DNA of 20,221 nt, taken from assembly GCA_964362515.1 (NCBI GenBank), contig CAYIEP010000005.1, forward strand, positions 1 to 20,221, read 5' to 3'. The position numbers and the translations under genes were made by a program. The DNA comes from CAYIEP01 sp964362515. Lineage in GTDB: Bacteria > Patescibacteriota > Minisyncoccia > UBA6257 > UBA9933. Of the stretch, positions 7,422-13,022 are shown piece after piece; position 1 is the stretch's first letter; each line of letters starts with the position of its first letter. The notes beneath the pieces were generated by a model. That model searched no databases. It saw nothing but the letters and a program-made list of their open reading frames with translations, and was not told the DNA's origin.

Positions 7422-7721
7422 ATGTTAGGAGAGAAAAAAGACCAAGAATTTCTTGAATTCCTTGTTAAATCCATTGTTGACCATCCGGAAGACGTGGCGG
7501 TTGACCGAAAAGTGGACGAAATGGGAGTCCTTCTTACTTTAAAAGTTAATGCCGTTGATATGGGACAGGTTGTGGGAAGAAGGGGCGCTACGGCTCAAGC
7601 TATCAGGTCATTACTTAAGATAGTTGGCATAAAGAATAATGCCAGAGTAAATCTTAAGATAGTTGAGCCCGAAGGAGGGTCAAGGGCGGAAAGAGGAGAA
7701 AGGTCATCCGAAAGATTCTAA
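7422..7721 (+). CDS. khpA: KH-domain RNA-binding protein KhpA
   Basis: Small RNA-binding protein of the YlqC/KhpA family, which in other bacteria partners with KhpB and affects cell division and small RNAs. The 99-aa sequence has the family N-terminus DQEFLEFLVKSIVDHPEDV and the KH core with the GxxG loop GRRGATAQAIRSLLK (about residues 53-67). The C-terminal tail is arginine- and glycine-rich. It lies between rpsP and trmD, its usual place. An intrinsic terminator follows 14 nt after the stop. A TATAAG ends 6 nt before the ATG, but no -35 box is apparent. Confidence 0.9.
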   Translation: MLGEKKDQEFLEFLVKSIVDHPEDVAVDRKVDEMGVLLTLKVNAVDMGQVVGRRGATAQAIRSLLKIVGIKNNARVNLKIVEPEGGSRAERGERSSERF

Positions 7722-7735
7722 AACTTATTTTAACT

Positions 7736-7757
7736 AAAAACCCCTTATGGGGTTTTT
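7736..7757 (+). terminator. Intrinsic terminator after khpA
   Basis: AAAAACCCC-TTAT-GGGGTTTTT is a perfect 9-bp stem with a four-base loop and a U-tract. It separates rpsP-khpA from trmD, whose ATG is 13 nt further on, so trmD needs read-through or its own promoter. The sequence is symmetrical and could act in both directions. Confidence 0.85.
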
Positions 7758-7770
7758 AGTAATAATTAAA

Positions 7771-8517
7771 ATGATTTTTGATATAATCACGATTTTTCCG
7801 AATATATTTGATTCTTATTTGAACGAGTCAGTTTTAAAGCGCGCGCAAAAAAATAAATTAATTCAGATTAAAATTCATAATTTGCGCGACTTTACGGTTG
7901 ATAAAAATAATAAAGTTGCCCTTCGGCAGGCTCGGGGCAATCGTGAGTCGCGTCGAACGATTGATGATAAGCCTTACGGCGGAGGAGCGGGCATGTTGCT
8001 TATAACAGAACCGATTTTAAGGGCAACGGAAAAAATTTTGAAAACCGCGGCTTTAAAAAATCGGAAAACCAAAATTATTATTTTTTCCGCCAAAGGAAAA
8101 CGGTTTAACCAAAAAATCGCTTATGATTGGGCAAAAAAATTTAATCACCTTATTTTGATAAGCGGGCGTTACGAGGGGATTGATGAACGAGTTAAAAAAA
8201 TTTTAAAAGCCGAAGAAGTTTCTATCGGCCCTTATGTGCTGACCGACGGCGACGTGGCGGGAATGACAATTATTTCAGCCGTGGCGCGGCTTTTACCCGG
8301 CGTTATAAACTTAGAATCTCTTAAAGAAGAATCATATTTTAACGCTTTATTAAAAAAAGAAAAAAACTCGAAATTCGATGAAAGCCTTGAATATCCCCAT
8401 TATACAAGGCCGGAAGTTTTAATTTGGAAAGGCAAAAAATATCCAGTCCCGAAAGTTCTGCTTTCCGGCAATCATAAAAAAATTGAAGAATGGCGTCGGG
8501 GCAAACGAACTAAATAA
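7771..8517 (+). CDS. trmD: tRNA (guanine-N1)-methyltransferase
   Basis: Methylates G37 of tRNAs next to the anticodon and so prevents frameshifting. The 248-aa protein begins MIFDIITIFPNIFDSYL; an upstream GTG at 7747 would extend into the terminator and was not chosen. SAM-binding knot motifs are LILISGRYEGIDERV (127-141) and SIGPYVLTDGDVAGM (151-165); TIDDKPYGGGAGM (63-75) is the other conserved block. Between DKNNK and TIDD there is an insert of about 14 residues (49-62, VALRQARGNRESRR) that the family does not usually have, encoded by palindromic DNA. rimM, often next to trmD, is absent. Confidence 0.94.
   Translation: MIFDIITIFPNIFDSYLNESVLKRAQKNKLIQIKIHNLRDFTVDKNNKVALRQARGNRESRRTIDDKPYGGGAGMLLITEPILRATEKILKTAALKNRKTKIIIFSAKGKRFNQKIAYDWAKKFNHLILISGRYEGIDERVKKILKAEEVSIGPYVLTDGDVAGMTIISAVARLLPGVINLESLKEESYFNALLKKEKNSKFDESLEYPHYTRPEVLIWKGKKYPVPKVLLSGNHKKIEEWRRGKRTK
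7916..7963 (+). repeat. Double-palindrome in-frame insert in trmD
   Basis: TTGCCC (7916-7921) pairs with GGGCAA (7935-7940), and CAATCGT (7938-7944) pairs with ACGATTG (7957-7963), giving two adjacent hairpins inside the gene. They encode the extra ~14 residues of TrmD just before the conserved DDKPYGGG block. The reading frame is kept. The edges are approximate. Confidence 0.5.
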
Positions 8518-8529
8518 TTAAGGCACGGG

Positions 8530-8558
8530 TTGACTAATGATTATTAAATATATATTAT
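8530..8558 (+). promoter_or_regulatory. Promoter of rpsB (TTGACT-17-TATTAT)
   Basis: TTGACT at 8530-8535 and TATTAT at 8553-8558 with a 17-bp spacer: 5 of 6 matches in each box. The expected start lies about 7 nt before the rpsB ATG, so the leader is too short to hold a Shine-Dalgarno sequence. This is unlike the long S2-responsive leaders of many bacteria. Confidence 0.65.
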
Positions 8559-8571
8559 TTACCCTACTATT

Positions 8572-9327
8572 ATGGAAACGCAGAATGCGCAACAAGAAAC
8601 CGATGTTTTGCCCGCCAGCGAGGCGGACACGGCGCTCGTAAGAGAAATGATGAGCGCCGGTTTGATGTACGGCCATAAATCCTCAAAAACTCATCCGAAA
8701 TTTAAGCAATATGTTTCGGCCAACAGAAACGGAATAGAAATAATCGATTTGTTTCAGACCATTTCTTATCTTAACGAGGCCGCTGATTTTTTGAACAAAA
8801 AAATCAAAGAAGGAGGCAAGATTTTGATAGTGGCGACTCAACCGGCGGCTAGAAATTCAATGGAAGAATTCGCCCAAAAATTCGGCTTTTCTTTTATAAA
8901 CGACCGTTGGGTGGGCGGACTTTTAACTAATTTTAAAATTATTTCTTCTCGAATAGAATATTTTAAAAAAATTCAGTCGGGTCTGGGAAAAGGAGAATTT
9001 GAAAAGTATACCAAAAAAGAAAGAATTATGATAAGCAGAAATATTGAAAGAATGAAAAAAATGTTTACCGGCCTTGAGAATCTGAATAAATTGCCTGATG
9101 TTATTTTTATGATAGACCTTTCAATCAAGGGTCATCAAACGGCCATAAGGGAAGCAAAGATAGTCAATGTTCCGATAGTTTCCATTCTTGACAGCGATGA
9201 TAATCCGGAATTGGTTGCTTATCCGATTCCGGCAAACGACCATAGCAAATCCAGTATTGAGTGGATTATTAAAAAAATAGAAGAGCGACTAATGGCTATA
9301 GAAAAGCCACCGGTGGCTAGCGACTAG
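8572..9327 (+). CDS. rpsB: 30S ribosomal protein S2
   Basis: Small-subunit protein needed for S1 binding and subunit function. The 251-aa sequence has an unconserved N-terminal ~20 residues, then the S2 core: GLMYGHKSSKTHPKF (30-44), NGIEIIDLFQT, ILIVATQ, NDRWVGGLLTN (110-120) and PIVSILDSDDNPELVAYPIPANDHS in the C-terminal part (quoted here in blocks: PIVSILDSDDNPE, YPIPANDHS). Length is typical. It leads the rpsB-tsf pair, the near-universal arrangement. The end of the gene contains a perfect 14-bp palindrome (9305-9318) that encodes part of the poorly conserved tail. Confidence 0.96.
   Translation: METQNAQQETDVLPASEADTALVREMMSAGLMYGHKSSKTHPKFKQYVSANRNGIEIIDLFQTISYLNEAADFLNKKIKEGGKILIVATQPAARNSMEEFAQKFGFSFINDRWVGGLLTNFKIISSRIEYFKKIQSGLGKGEFEKYTKKERIMISRNIERMKKMFTGLENLNKLPDVIFMIDLSIKGHQTAIREAKIVNVPIVSILDSDDNPELVAYPIPANDHSKSSIEWIIKKIEERLMAIEKPPVASD
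9305..9318. repeat. Perfect palindrome at the rpsB 3' end
   Basis: AGCCACCGGTGGCT reads the same on both strands. It is followed by AGCGACTAGTGGCT, a partial repeat of its second half. It covers the final codons of rpsB, where sequence is not conserved. It may be a remnant of the same kind of palindromic repeat seen elsewhere in the window. Confidence 0.5.
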
Positions 9328-9345
9328 TGGCTGAAATTATTATTT

Positions 9346-9786
9346 ATGATTGGCGAAATTCAAAAATTAAGAGACACAACCGGCGCCGGCGTGATGGAAT
9401 GTAAAAGAGCTTTTGAGGAATCGGGGGGCGACTTTGATAAGGCGATAAAAATTATTCACGAAAAAGGGTTGCTTAAGGCGGAAAGAAAAAAAGAAAGGGG
9501 AACGAGCGCCGGATTAATAGAATCCTATGTCCATAACGAAAGAGTAGGCGTGCTTATAGAAATAAGGTGCGAAACGGATTTTGTGGCAAGAGCCGGTGAT
9601 TTTAGAAGCCTTTCTCATAATATTGTTATGCAGATAGCGGCAATGAACCCCATAGACGTTGATTCTTTGCTTTCCCAACCGTATATAAAAAATGAATCTT
9701 TAACAGTGGGAGATCTGATAAAAACAGTTATCGCCAAAACAGGAGAGAATATTAAAGTAGAGCGTTTTTGCAGATACGAAATTTAA
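9346..9786 (+). CDS. tsf: Elongation factor Ts, short form
   Basis: Nucleotide exchange factor that regenerates EF-Tu-GTP. The 146-aa sequence opens with IGEIQKLRDTTGAGVMECKRA, the UBA-like domain, and has the EF-Tu contact motif CETDFVAR (about residues 75-82). E. coli EF-Ts has about 280 residues with two core subdomains and a coiled coil; this one keeps only one core half, like the short forms known from Thermus and many CPR genomes. It lies 18 nt after rpsB and its stop overlaps the next start (TAATG), indicating an operon. Confidence 0.94.
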   Translation: MIGEIQKLRDTTGAGVMECKRAFEESGGDFDKAIKIIHEKGLLKAERKKERGTSAGLIESYVHNERVGVLIEIRCETDFVARAGDFRSLSHNIVMQIAAMNPIDVDSLLSQPYIKNESLTVGDLIKTVIAKTGENIKVERFCRYEI

Positions 9787-10181
9787 TGTACAATTTTATT
9801 CTTCAAATATTATTAATGAGCAGTCTCGGAGCTGTTATTTATTTAATAGCCAGAGCCATTCCCAGAGTCGGAGACGATTTTTTGGGCGAGAAAAATATGC
9901 CCAAGCATTCAAGATTCGACAATTTTGTTCATAATTATTTGAAAATAGAAAAACTGGACACGGTTTTAAATTCTTATCTTGAAAAATTTTTAAGAAAGGC
10001 GAAAGTGTTTATAATGAGGGTTGATAATATTGTAAGCGGTTATCTTGATAAGTTGAAGAAATTAAATAATAATATTCAAAGAAACGGAGAAAAGCCGACT
10101 ATTTTTTCAGAGGCGGCTAATAAAGAAGAGGGGAAAGAAGAGAATAAAGAAGAGGGAGAAAAAAAGCCGGAAAGGCAATAA
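9786..10181 (+). CDS. Small single-pass membrane protein, unknown
   Basis: I do not recognise this 131-aa protein. The start is the ATG that overlaps the tsf stop (TAATG); a TTG further up at 9768 is less likely. Residues 3-25 (FILQILLMSSLGAVIYLIAR and on) form one clear membrane helix. The middle (about 45-95) is charged and looks helical, with YLKIEKLDTVLNSYLEKFL. The last ~25 residues are low-complexity EGKEENKEEGEKK-type sequence. The arrangement suggests a membrane-anchored cytoplasmic helix with a disordered tail. Translational coupling to tsf is likely; function is unknown. Confidence 0.8.
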   Translation: MYNFILQILLMSSLGAVIYLIARAIPRVGDDFLGEKNMPKHSRFDNFVHNYLKIEKLDTVLNSYLEKFLRKAKVFIMRVDNIVSGYLDKLKKLNNNIQRNGEKPTIFSEAANKEEGKEENKEEGEKKPERQ

Positions 10182-10199
10182 GAATGAAGTCTCTATTGT

Positions 10200-10283
10200 G
10201 CTGGGATGGCAGAGCGGTCAATTGCATCAGACTGTAAATCTGACGCCCTTTGGGCTACGGGGGTTCAAATCCCTCTCCCAGCA
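10200..10283 (+). tRNA. tRNA-Tyr (GTA)
   Basis: Acceptor GCTGGGA pairs with TCCCAGC. The anticodon arm TCAGA-CTGTAAA-TCTGA gives anticodon GTA. A long variable arm (CGCCCTTTGGGC) fits bacterial class II tRNA-Tyr. Discriminator A; CCA is not encoded (CAA follows). First of four tRNAs in a row. Confidence 0.96.
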
Positions 10284-10345
10284 CAATGGAGGTTTCAATT
10301 CAATTGCGTCCCGTTGAAGCGGAACACCTTTCCGTAAACCTATTG

Positions 10346-10417
10346 GCCGGAGTAGCTCAATGGCAGAGCAACGCTTTTGTAAAGCGAAGGTTGGGGGTTC
10401 GACTCCTCTCTCCGGCT
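10346..10417 (+). tRNA. tRNA-Thr (TGT)
   Basis: Acceptor GCCGGAG pairs with CTCCGGC. The anticodon loop TTTGTAA in stem CGCT/AGCG gives TGT; the outermost pair of that stem is A-A. T-loop TTCGACT is canonical. Discriminator T, CCA not encoded. Confidence 0.95.
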
Positions 10418-10430
10418 CACAAGATTTAAT

Positions 10431-10503
10431 GCCAACGTAGCTCAGTCGGTAGAGCAACTCCATGGTAAGGAGTAGGTCGCCGGTTCAATTCCGGCCGTTG
10501 GCT
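10431..10503 (+). tRNA. tRNA-Thr (GGT)
   Basis: Acceptor GCCAACG pairs with CGTTGGC. The anticodon arm ACTCC-ATGGTAA-GGAGT gives GGT. T-arm CCGG-TTCAATT-CCGG is canonical. Discriminator T, CCA not encoded. Second threonine tRNA, only 13 nt after the TGT one. Confidence 0.96.
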
Positions 10504-10509
10504 CAAAAA

Positions 10510-10537
10510 TTTGAGTGAAGTCGTAAAGACACTCAAA
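10510..10537. repeat. Hairpin between tRNA-Thr and tRNA-Val
   Basis: TTTGAGT (10510-10516) pairs with ACTCAAA (10531-10537), with an inner GTC/GAC pairing. There is no U-tract, so it is not a terminator. It may guide processing of the polycistronic tRNA transcript or be a small palindromic repeat. Confidence 0.5.
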
Positions 10538-10547
10538 AATTCATAAT

Positions 10548-10622
10548 GGGCGATTAGCTCAGTGGTAGAGCGCGTCGTTGACATCGACGAGGTCAGAAGT
10601 TCAATCCTTCTATCGCCCACCA
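10548..10622 (+). tRNA. tRNA-Val (GAC), CCA encoded
   Basis: Acceptor GGGCGAT pairs with ATCGCCC. The anticodon arm CGTCG-TTGACAT-CGACG gives GAC. T-loop TTCAATC. Discriminator A at 10619 is followed by an encoded CCA, unlike the three tRNAs before it. Confidence 0.96.
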
Positions 10623-10701
10623 TTTAATTAGCGACGGCGGGGTAATCTGTTTTGTTTCATAAATTTTTGTTAAAATAAATTTGAGTATGATTGTATAAAT
10701 C

Positions 10702-10712
10702 TATAATATAAT
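10702..10712 (+). promoter_or_regulatory. Overlapping -10 boxes upstream of EF-like gene
   Basis: Two perfect TATAAT boxes overlap (10702-10707 and 10707-10712). TTGAGT at 10681-10686 is 15 or 20 bp away, which is not ideal for either. The expected leader is about 35-40 nt. Confidence 0.4.
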
Positions 10713-10754
10713 AGAAAAGGTCGCAACAATAATCACTAATTAATCTAAAAATCT

Positions 10755-11009
10755 ATGGCGGAACAAAAACCAATAGGCGAGATAACTCATTACTATAATC
10801 ATCTGGGAGTAGCCATTATAAAATTTAATCGGGCGATGAAATCGGGAGAAACCGTTCATTTTAAGGGCGCGCATACGGATTTCACGCAGACTATTGTTTC
10901 AATGCAGTACGATCATAAAGAAATTCAAGAAACCAAAAAAGGGCAGGAGGTCGGAATTAAAGTGAACGAAAAAGTAAAAGAAGGAGATAAGGTATACGAA
11001 ACAGATTGA
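10755..11009 (+). CDS. Translation elongation factor-like protein
   Basis: The 84-aa protein resembles a lone EF-Tu/IF2 domain-2 beta-barrel: PIGEITHYYNHLGVAIIKFN, then GETVHFKGAHTDFTQTIVSM, then KKGQEVGIKVNEKVKEGDKV, the usual strand pattern of that fold. There is no GTPase domain. Proteins like this occur widely in CPR bacteria under the name translation elongation factor-like; I know of no established function. No Shine-Dalgarno sequence. It is followed by rpmG after 68 nt. Confidence 0.75.
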   Translation: MAEQKPIGEITHYYNHLGVAIIKFNRAMKSGETVHFKGAHTDFTQTIVSMQYDHKEIQETKKGQEVGIKVNEKVKEGDKVYETD

Positions 11010-11050
11010 ATGCAGTAATAAAATTTAATGTTTGACTTTTAGCCATTATT

Positions 11051-11056
11051 TATAAT
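11051..11056 (+). promoter_or_regulatory. -10 box upstream of rpmG
   Basis: Perfect TATAAT, 21 nt before the rpmG ATG. TTGACT at 11032-11037 is only 13 bp upstream of it; TAGTAT at 11056 would fit that -35 with 18 bp instead. The exact promoter is therefore uncertain, but either choice gives a very short leader. Confidence 0.4.
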
Positions 11057-11077
11057 AGTATTTAGAATACTTTCTTT

Positions 11078-11245
11078 ATGGCGCAATCAAAATTCAGCGA
11101 AAATTTAGTAAGAATGAAATGCACCGTTTGTAAAAGGGTTAATTATTATACGCGCAAGAAAAAAGGTTTAGACAGAAAACTTGAATTCAAAAAACATTGC
11201 CGTTGGTGTCGTAAACATACTATTCATAAAGAAGCTAAAATATAA
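11078..11245 (+). CDS. rpmG: 50S ribosomal protein L33
   Basis: Zinc-ribbon protein of the large subunit, 55 aa. MAQSKFSENLVRMKCTVCKR starts the sequence; the cysteine pairs CTVC and CRWC can hold a zinc ion. The motif NYYTRKKKG is typical of L33. Length is normal. The first tRNA-Trp fragment begins 9 nt after the stop. Confidence 0.94.
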   Translation: MAQSKFSENLVRMKCTVCKRVNYYTRKKKGLDRKLEFKKHCRWCRKHTIHKEAKI

Positions 11246-11254
11246 ATTTTTAAT

Positions 11255-11290
11255 GGGGGCGTGGTTCAATAGTAGAACACTGGTCTCCAA
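11255..11290 (+). pseudogene. tRNA-Trp 5' half (broken copy)
   Basis: These 36 nt match the first 36 nt of the intact tRNA-Trp at 11565 with two differences (position 6 C for T, position 17 A for G). The copy contains acceptor strand, D-arm and the anticodon loop CTCCAA with anticodon CCA, then stops and runs into a palindrome. Its acceptor strand GGGGGCG would pair perfectly with the intact gene's CGCCCCC, better than the intact gene's own GGGGGTG, so it could be the original 5' half. Confidence 0.85.
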
Positions 11291-11306
11291 CCCGGCAGTT
11301 GCCGGG
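11291..11306. repeat. 16-bp palindrome, left copy
   Basis: CCCGGC-AGTT-GCCGGG, a perfect 6-bp stem with a four-base loop. It joins directly to the tRNA-Trp 5' half and is followed by CGAATCC, which resembles the tRNA T-loop CGATTCC. A near-identical copy (AGTC loop) lies at 11640-11655. Confidence 0.85.
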
Positions 11307-11318
11307 CGAATCCAATAT

Positions 11319-11585
11319 ATGTTTACGGTGTATGTTTTGAAAAGTAAAAAGGATAATAAGTTATATGTCGGTTTAACCGGAAACTTTCCCTTACGATTAC
11401 GACAACACGAAGAAGGATTAGTAATTTCTACTCGCAACCGAAGGCCATTATATTTGGCGTACAAAGAAGAATTTAGCGCAAAAAAAGAAGCACAGGCTCG
11501 CGAGAGATATTTTAAGGGAGGCGGTAAAGCAAGAAAATTATTGAAAGAATTAATTAAAAAACAAGGGGGTGTGGTTCAATGGTAG
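11319..11585 (+). CDS. GIY-YIG family endonuclease
   Basis: Small stand-alone GIY-YIG nuclease of the UPF0213/YhbQ-like type, 88 aa. The motif is degenerate at the first element (TVYVLKS, residues 3-9) and LYVG (15-18) at the second; R26 in PLRLRQH and E62 in ARERYFK match the conserved catalytic arginine and glutamate. The ATG at 11319 is chosen because an upstream extension would translate the broken tRNA. The last seven codons and the TAG stop (11583-11585) lie inside the downstream tRNA-Trp gene, which overlaps by 21 nt. Such genes are abundant in CPR genomes; their targets are unknown. Its position between tRNA-Trp copies suggests a homing role, but this is not shown. Confidence 0.85.
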   Translation: MFTVYVLKSKKDNKLYVGLTGNFPLRLRQHEEGLVISTRNRRPLYLAYKEEFSAKKEAQARERYFKGGGKARKLLKELIKKQGGVVQW

Positions 11586-11635
11586 AACACTGGTCTCCAA
11601 AACCAGTAATCAAGGTTCGATTCCTTGCGCCCCCG
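11565..11635 (+). tRNA. tRNA-Trp (CCA), intact
   Basis: Acceptor GGGGGTG pairs with CGCCCCC with one T-G pair. The anticodon arm CTGGT-CTCCAAA-ACCAG gives CCA. T-arm CAAGG-TTCGATT-CCTTG is perfect. Discriminator G fits bacterial tRNA-Trp. CCA is not encoded. The first 21 nt also encode the end of the GIY-YIG protein. Confidence 0.95.
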
Positions 11636-11639
11636 CAAA

Positions 11640-11655
11640 CCCGGCAGTCGCCGGG
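11640..11655. repeat. 16-bp palindrome, right copy
   Basis: CCCGGC-AGTC-GCCGGG, one base different from the copy at 11291. It starts 5 nt after the tRNA-Trp discriminator base and is followed by CAATTCC, again similar to the sequence after the left copy (CGAATCC). Confidence 0.85.
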
Positions 11656-11656
11656 C

Positions 11657-11671
11657 AATTCCTTGCACCCC
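11657..11671 (+). pseudogene. tRNA-Trp 3'-end remnant
   Basis: AATTCCTTGCACCCC matches the T-loop to acceptor part of the intact tRNA-Trp (GATTCCTTGCGCCCC, 11619-11633) at 13 of 15 positions. It ends 6 nt before the pcm start codon. Being this short, the match could be by chance, but its position after the palindrome copy supports common origin. Confidence 0.55.
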
Positions 11672-11677
11672 TTATCA

Positions 11678-12364
11678 ATGAATTCAAACTACAAGGCCGA
11701 GTTTAACGCGCGCGAAAACCTTATAGAATCTTTAATCAAAGACGGATATTTAAGAAGTCCGGAAATTATAGAAGCCTTTAAAAATATTGACCGGGCTGAT
11801 TTTATTTTAGACGAACACAAAGAAGAAGCTTATATCAACGCGCCGCTTTCGATAGGATTTGGCCAGACGATTTCCCAACCGCTTGTTGTCGCTTTTATGA
11901 TGGAACTTTTAGAGCCGAAACCCGAAGAAAAAATTCTTGATGTGGGATGCGGAAGCGGTTGGACTTCGGCAATTTTATCTTACATTGCTTTAAAAGGATT
12001 AAATTTGGAATCATCGGAAAAAATTTCGCCGAAAATAATTGCCATTGAAAGAATTTCGGAATTAAAAGAAATGGCGGAGAAAAATATTAAGAAATATAAT
12101 TTTATTGAAAAGGGGATAGTTAAAGTTATTTTAGGAGACGGAGCAAAGGGATATTCGAAGGAATCGCCGTTTGATAAAATAATCGCCGGCGCCGCCGCGA
12201 GAGAAGAGATCCCCGATACTTGGAAAAAACAATTGAAAATCGGCGGCAGAATAGTTTCGCCGGTCGACCAAAGCATTGTAGTAATAGATAAGACTGGAGA
12301 AGGGGAATATATTAAAAAAGAATATTTTGGATTCAGTTTCGTGCCGTTAATAGAGGGCTCTTGA
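11678..12364 (+). CDS. pcm: Protein-L-isoaspartate O-methyltransferase
   Basis: Uses S-adenosylmethionine to repair isoaspartate in damaged proteins. The 228-aa sequence contains the PCMT block APLSIGFGQTISQP (55-68) and the SAM-binding motif ILDVGCGSGW (86-95), followed by IIAIERISEL and DKIIAGAAAREIP-like sequence (FDKIIAGAAAREEIPDTW). The start at 11678 is preferred because upstream codons in frame are tRNA sequence. A stretch around residues 104-118 (LKGLNLESSEKISPK) looks longer than usual. The stop overlaps the -35 box of the rplJ promoter. Confidence 0.92.
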   Translation: MNSNYKAEFNARENLIESLIKDGYLRSPEIIEAFKNIDRADFILDEHKEEAYINAPLSIGFGQTISQPLVVAFMMELLEPKPEEKILDVGCGSGWTSAILSYIALKGLNLESSEKISPKIIAIERISELKEMAEKNIKKYNFIEKGIVKVILGDGAKGYSKESPFDKIIAGAAAREEIPDTWKKQLKIGGRIVSPVDQSIVVIDKTGEGEYIKKEYFGFSFVPLIEGS

Positions 12365-12389
12365 CTTAATTTTTTAACTTTCTTACAAT
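12361..12389 (+). promoter_or_regulatory. Promoter of rplJ-rplL (TTGACT-17-TACAAT)
   Basis: TTGACT (12361-12366) and TACAAT (12384-12389) with a 17-bp spacer, a strong promoter. The expected start near 12396 lies right at the 5' end of the leader RNA described next. Confidence 0.75.
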
Positions 12390-12396
12390 ATACGGA

Positions 12397-12490
12397 TAAA
12401 TCCGCAGAAAAGAGGCGTCCGCCAATAGGCGAATAAGACCTCTTGAGGATAACATTATGATTATTGCGGATTTAAGGTCCGTTTTTTTAT
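12397..12490 (+). promoter_or_regulatory. L10-type ribosomal protein leader with attenuator
   Basis: TAAATCCGCA (12397-12406) pairs with TGCGGATTTA (12465-12474) to close the structure. Inside are AAGAGG/CCTCTT (12410-12415 with 12439-12444), CGCC-AATA-GGCG (12420-12431) and the CCTCTTGAGG segment that resembles the conserved CCUnnnGAGG of known L10 leaders. The 3' strand of the closing stem also takes part in a terminator hairpin CGGA.../TCCG (12467-12481) followed by seven Ts. The two folds exclude each other, as expected for attenuation by the L10-L7/L12 complex. Family assignment is from pattern, not a covariance search. Confidence 0.78.
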
Positions 12491-12509
12491 ATCTCAAAGC
12501 TTAAATTTT

Positions 12510-13016
12510 ATGCTTACCAAAAAACAAAAATTAGAAAAAATTAAAGAAAGCGAAAAACTTTTGAAAGAAAACGCTCTTGTTATATTCACCGATTTTACCG
12601 GAGCTTCGGTCGGGGATTTAAAAATATTGCGAAAATCGATTTCTTCCGTTGAAGGGAAATTTAAAGTTTTTAAGAAAAGGCTTTTGAATATCGCTTTTAA
12701 AGAAAGCGGAATTGATTTTGACGTGGGGCAATTTGATTTGCAATTGGGAACCTTTTTCAGCAATAAAGATATTCCCGAATCCGCCTCAATAGTTTATAAA
12801 TTTTTCAAAAGCGTTGAAAAAAAAGGCTTCAAGATTTTAGGAGCGTATGACATAAAAAATAAAAACTTTTTTGACGCGGAAACCGTTAAAAGAATAGGGC
12901 AGTTGCCATCAAGAGAAATTTTGCTTTCTCAATTAGTTGGTATGCTGGCCTCTCCGCTTAGAATGTTTTTACACGTATTAAACGAAAAAAATAAAATGGT
13001 CGAAAGTAAATCATAA
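12510..13016 (+). CDS. rplJ: 50S ribosomal protein L10
   Basis: Base of the L7/L12 stalk. The 168-aa sequence has the L10 pattern: MLTKKQKLEKIKESEKLLKE, then ALVIFTDFTGASVGDLKILR (residues 27-46), FKVFKKRLLNIAFKESG, and a C-terminal helix LASPLRMFLHVLNEKNKM that would carry L7/L12 dimers. Length is normal. It has an autoregulatory-type leader and is followed by rplL after 6 nt. Confidence 0.95.
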   Translation: MLTKKQKLEKIKESEKLLKENALVIFTDFTGASVGDLKILRKSISSVEGKFKVFKKRLLNIAFKESGIDFDVGQFDLQLGTFFSNKDIPESASIVYKFFKSVEKKGFKILGAYDIKNKNFFDAETVKRIGQLPSREILLSQLVGMLASPLRMFLHVLNEKNKMVESKS

Positions 13017-13022
13017 AATACA

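Larger units (their letters stand above)
11291..11655 (+). mobile_element. Candidate tRNA-carrying GIY-YIG cassette
   Basis: The segment is bounded by two copies of the palindrome CCCGGC-AGTY-GCCGGG. Inside are a GIY-YIG nuclease gene and an intact tRNA-Trp. Outside, the left flank is a 36-nt tRNA-Trp 5' half (11255-11290) and the right flank, 11657-11671, is AATTCCTTGCACCCC, which resembles the tRNA-Trp 3' end ATTCCTTGCGCCCCC. Read together, the flanks look like one tRNA-Trp gene split by the cassette, which brings a replacement tRNA-Trp. This is inference; tandem duplication with deletion is an alternative. No integrase or transposase is present. Confidence 0.55.

Noticed and set aside
10227..10623. 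Two open frames on the minus strand across the tRNA cluster (motifs like RIELLTSS and ERDLNPRSP)
   Set aside because: They are antisense readings of tRNA genes, a known source of false proteins. Four well-folded tRNAs occupy the plus strand.
11579..11677. N-terminal extension of pcm starting inside tRNA-Trp
   Set aside because: The extension translates tRNA and palindrome sequence; the conserved protein begins after the ATG at 11678.
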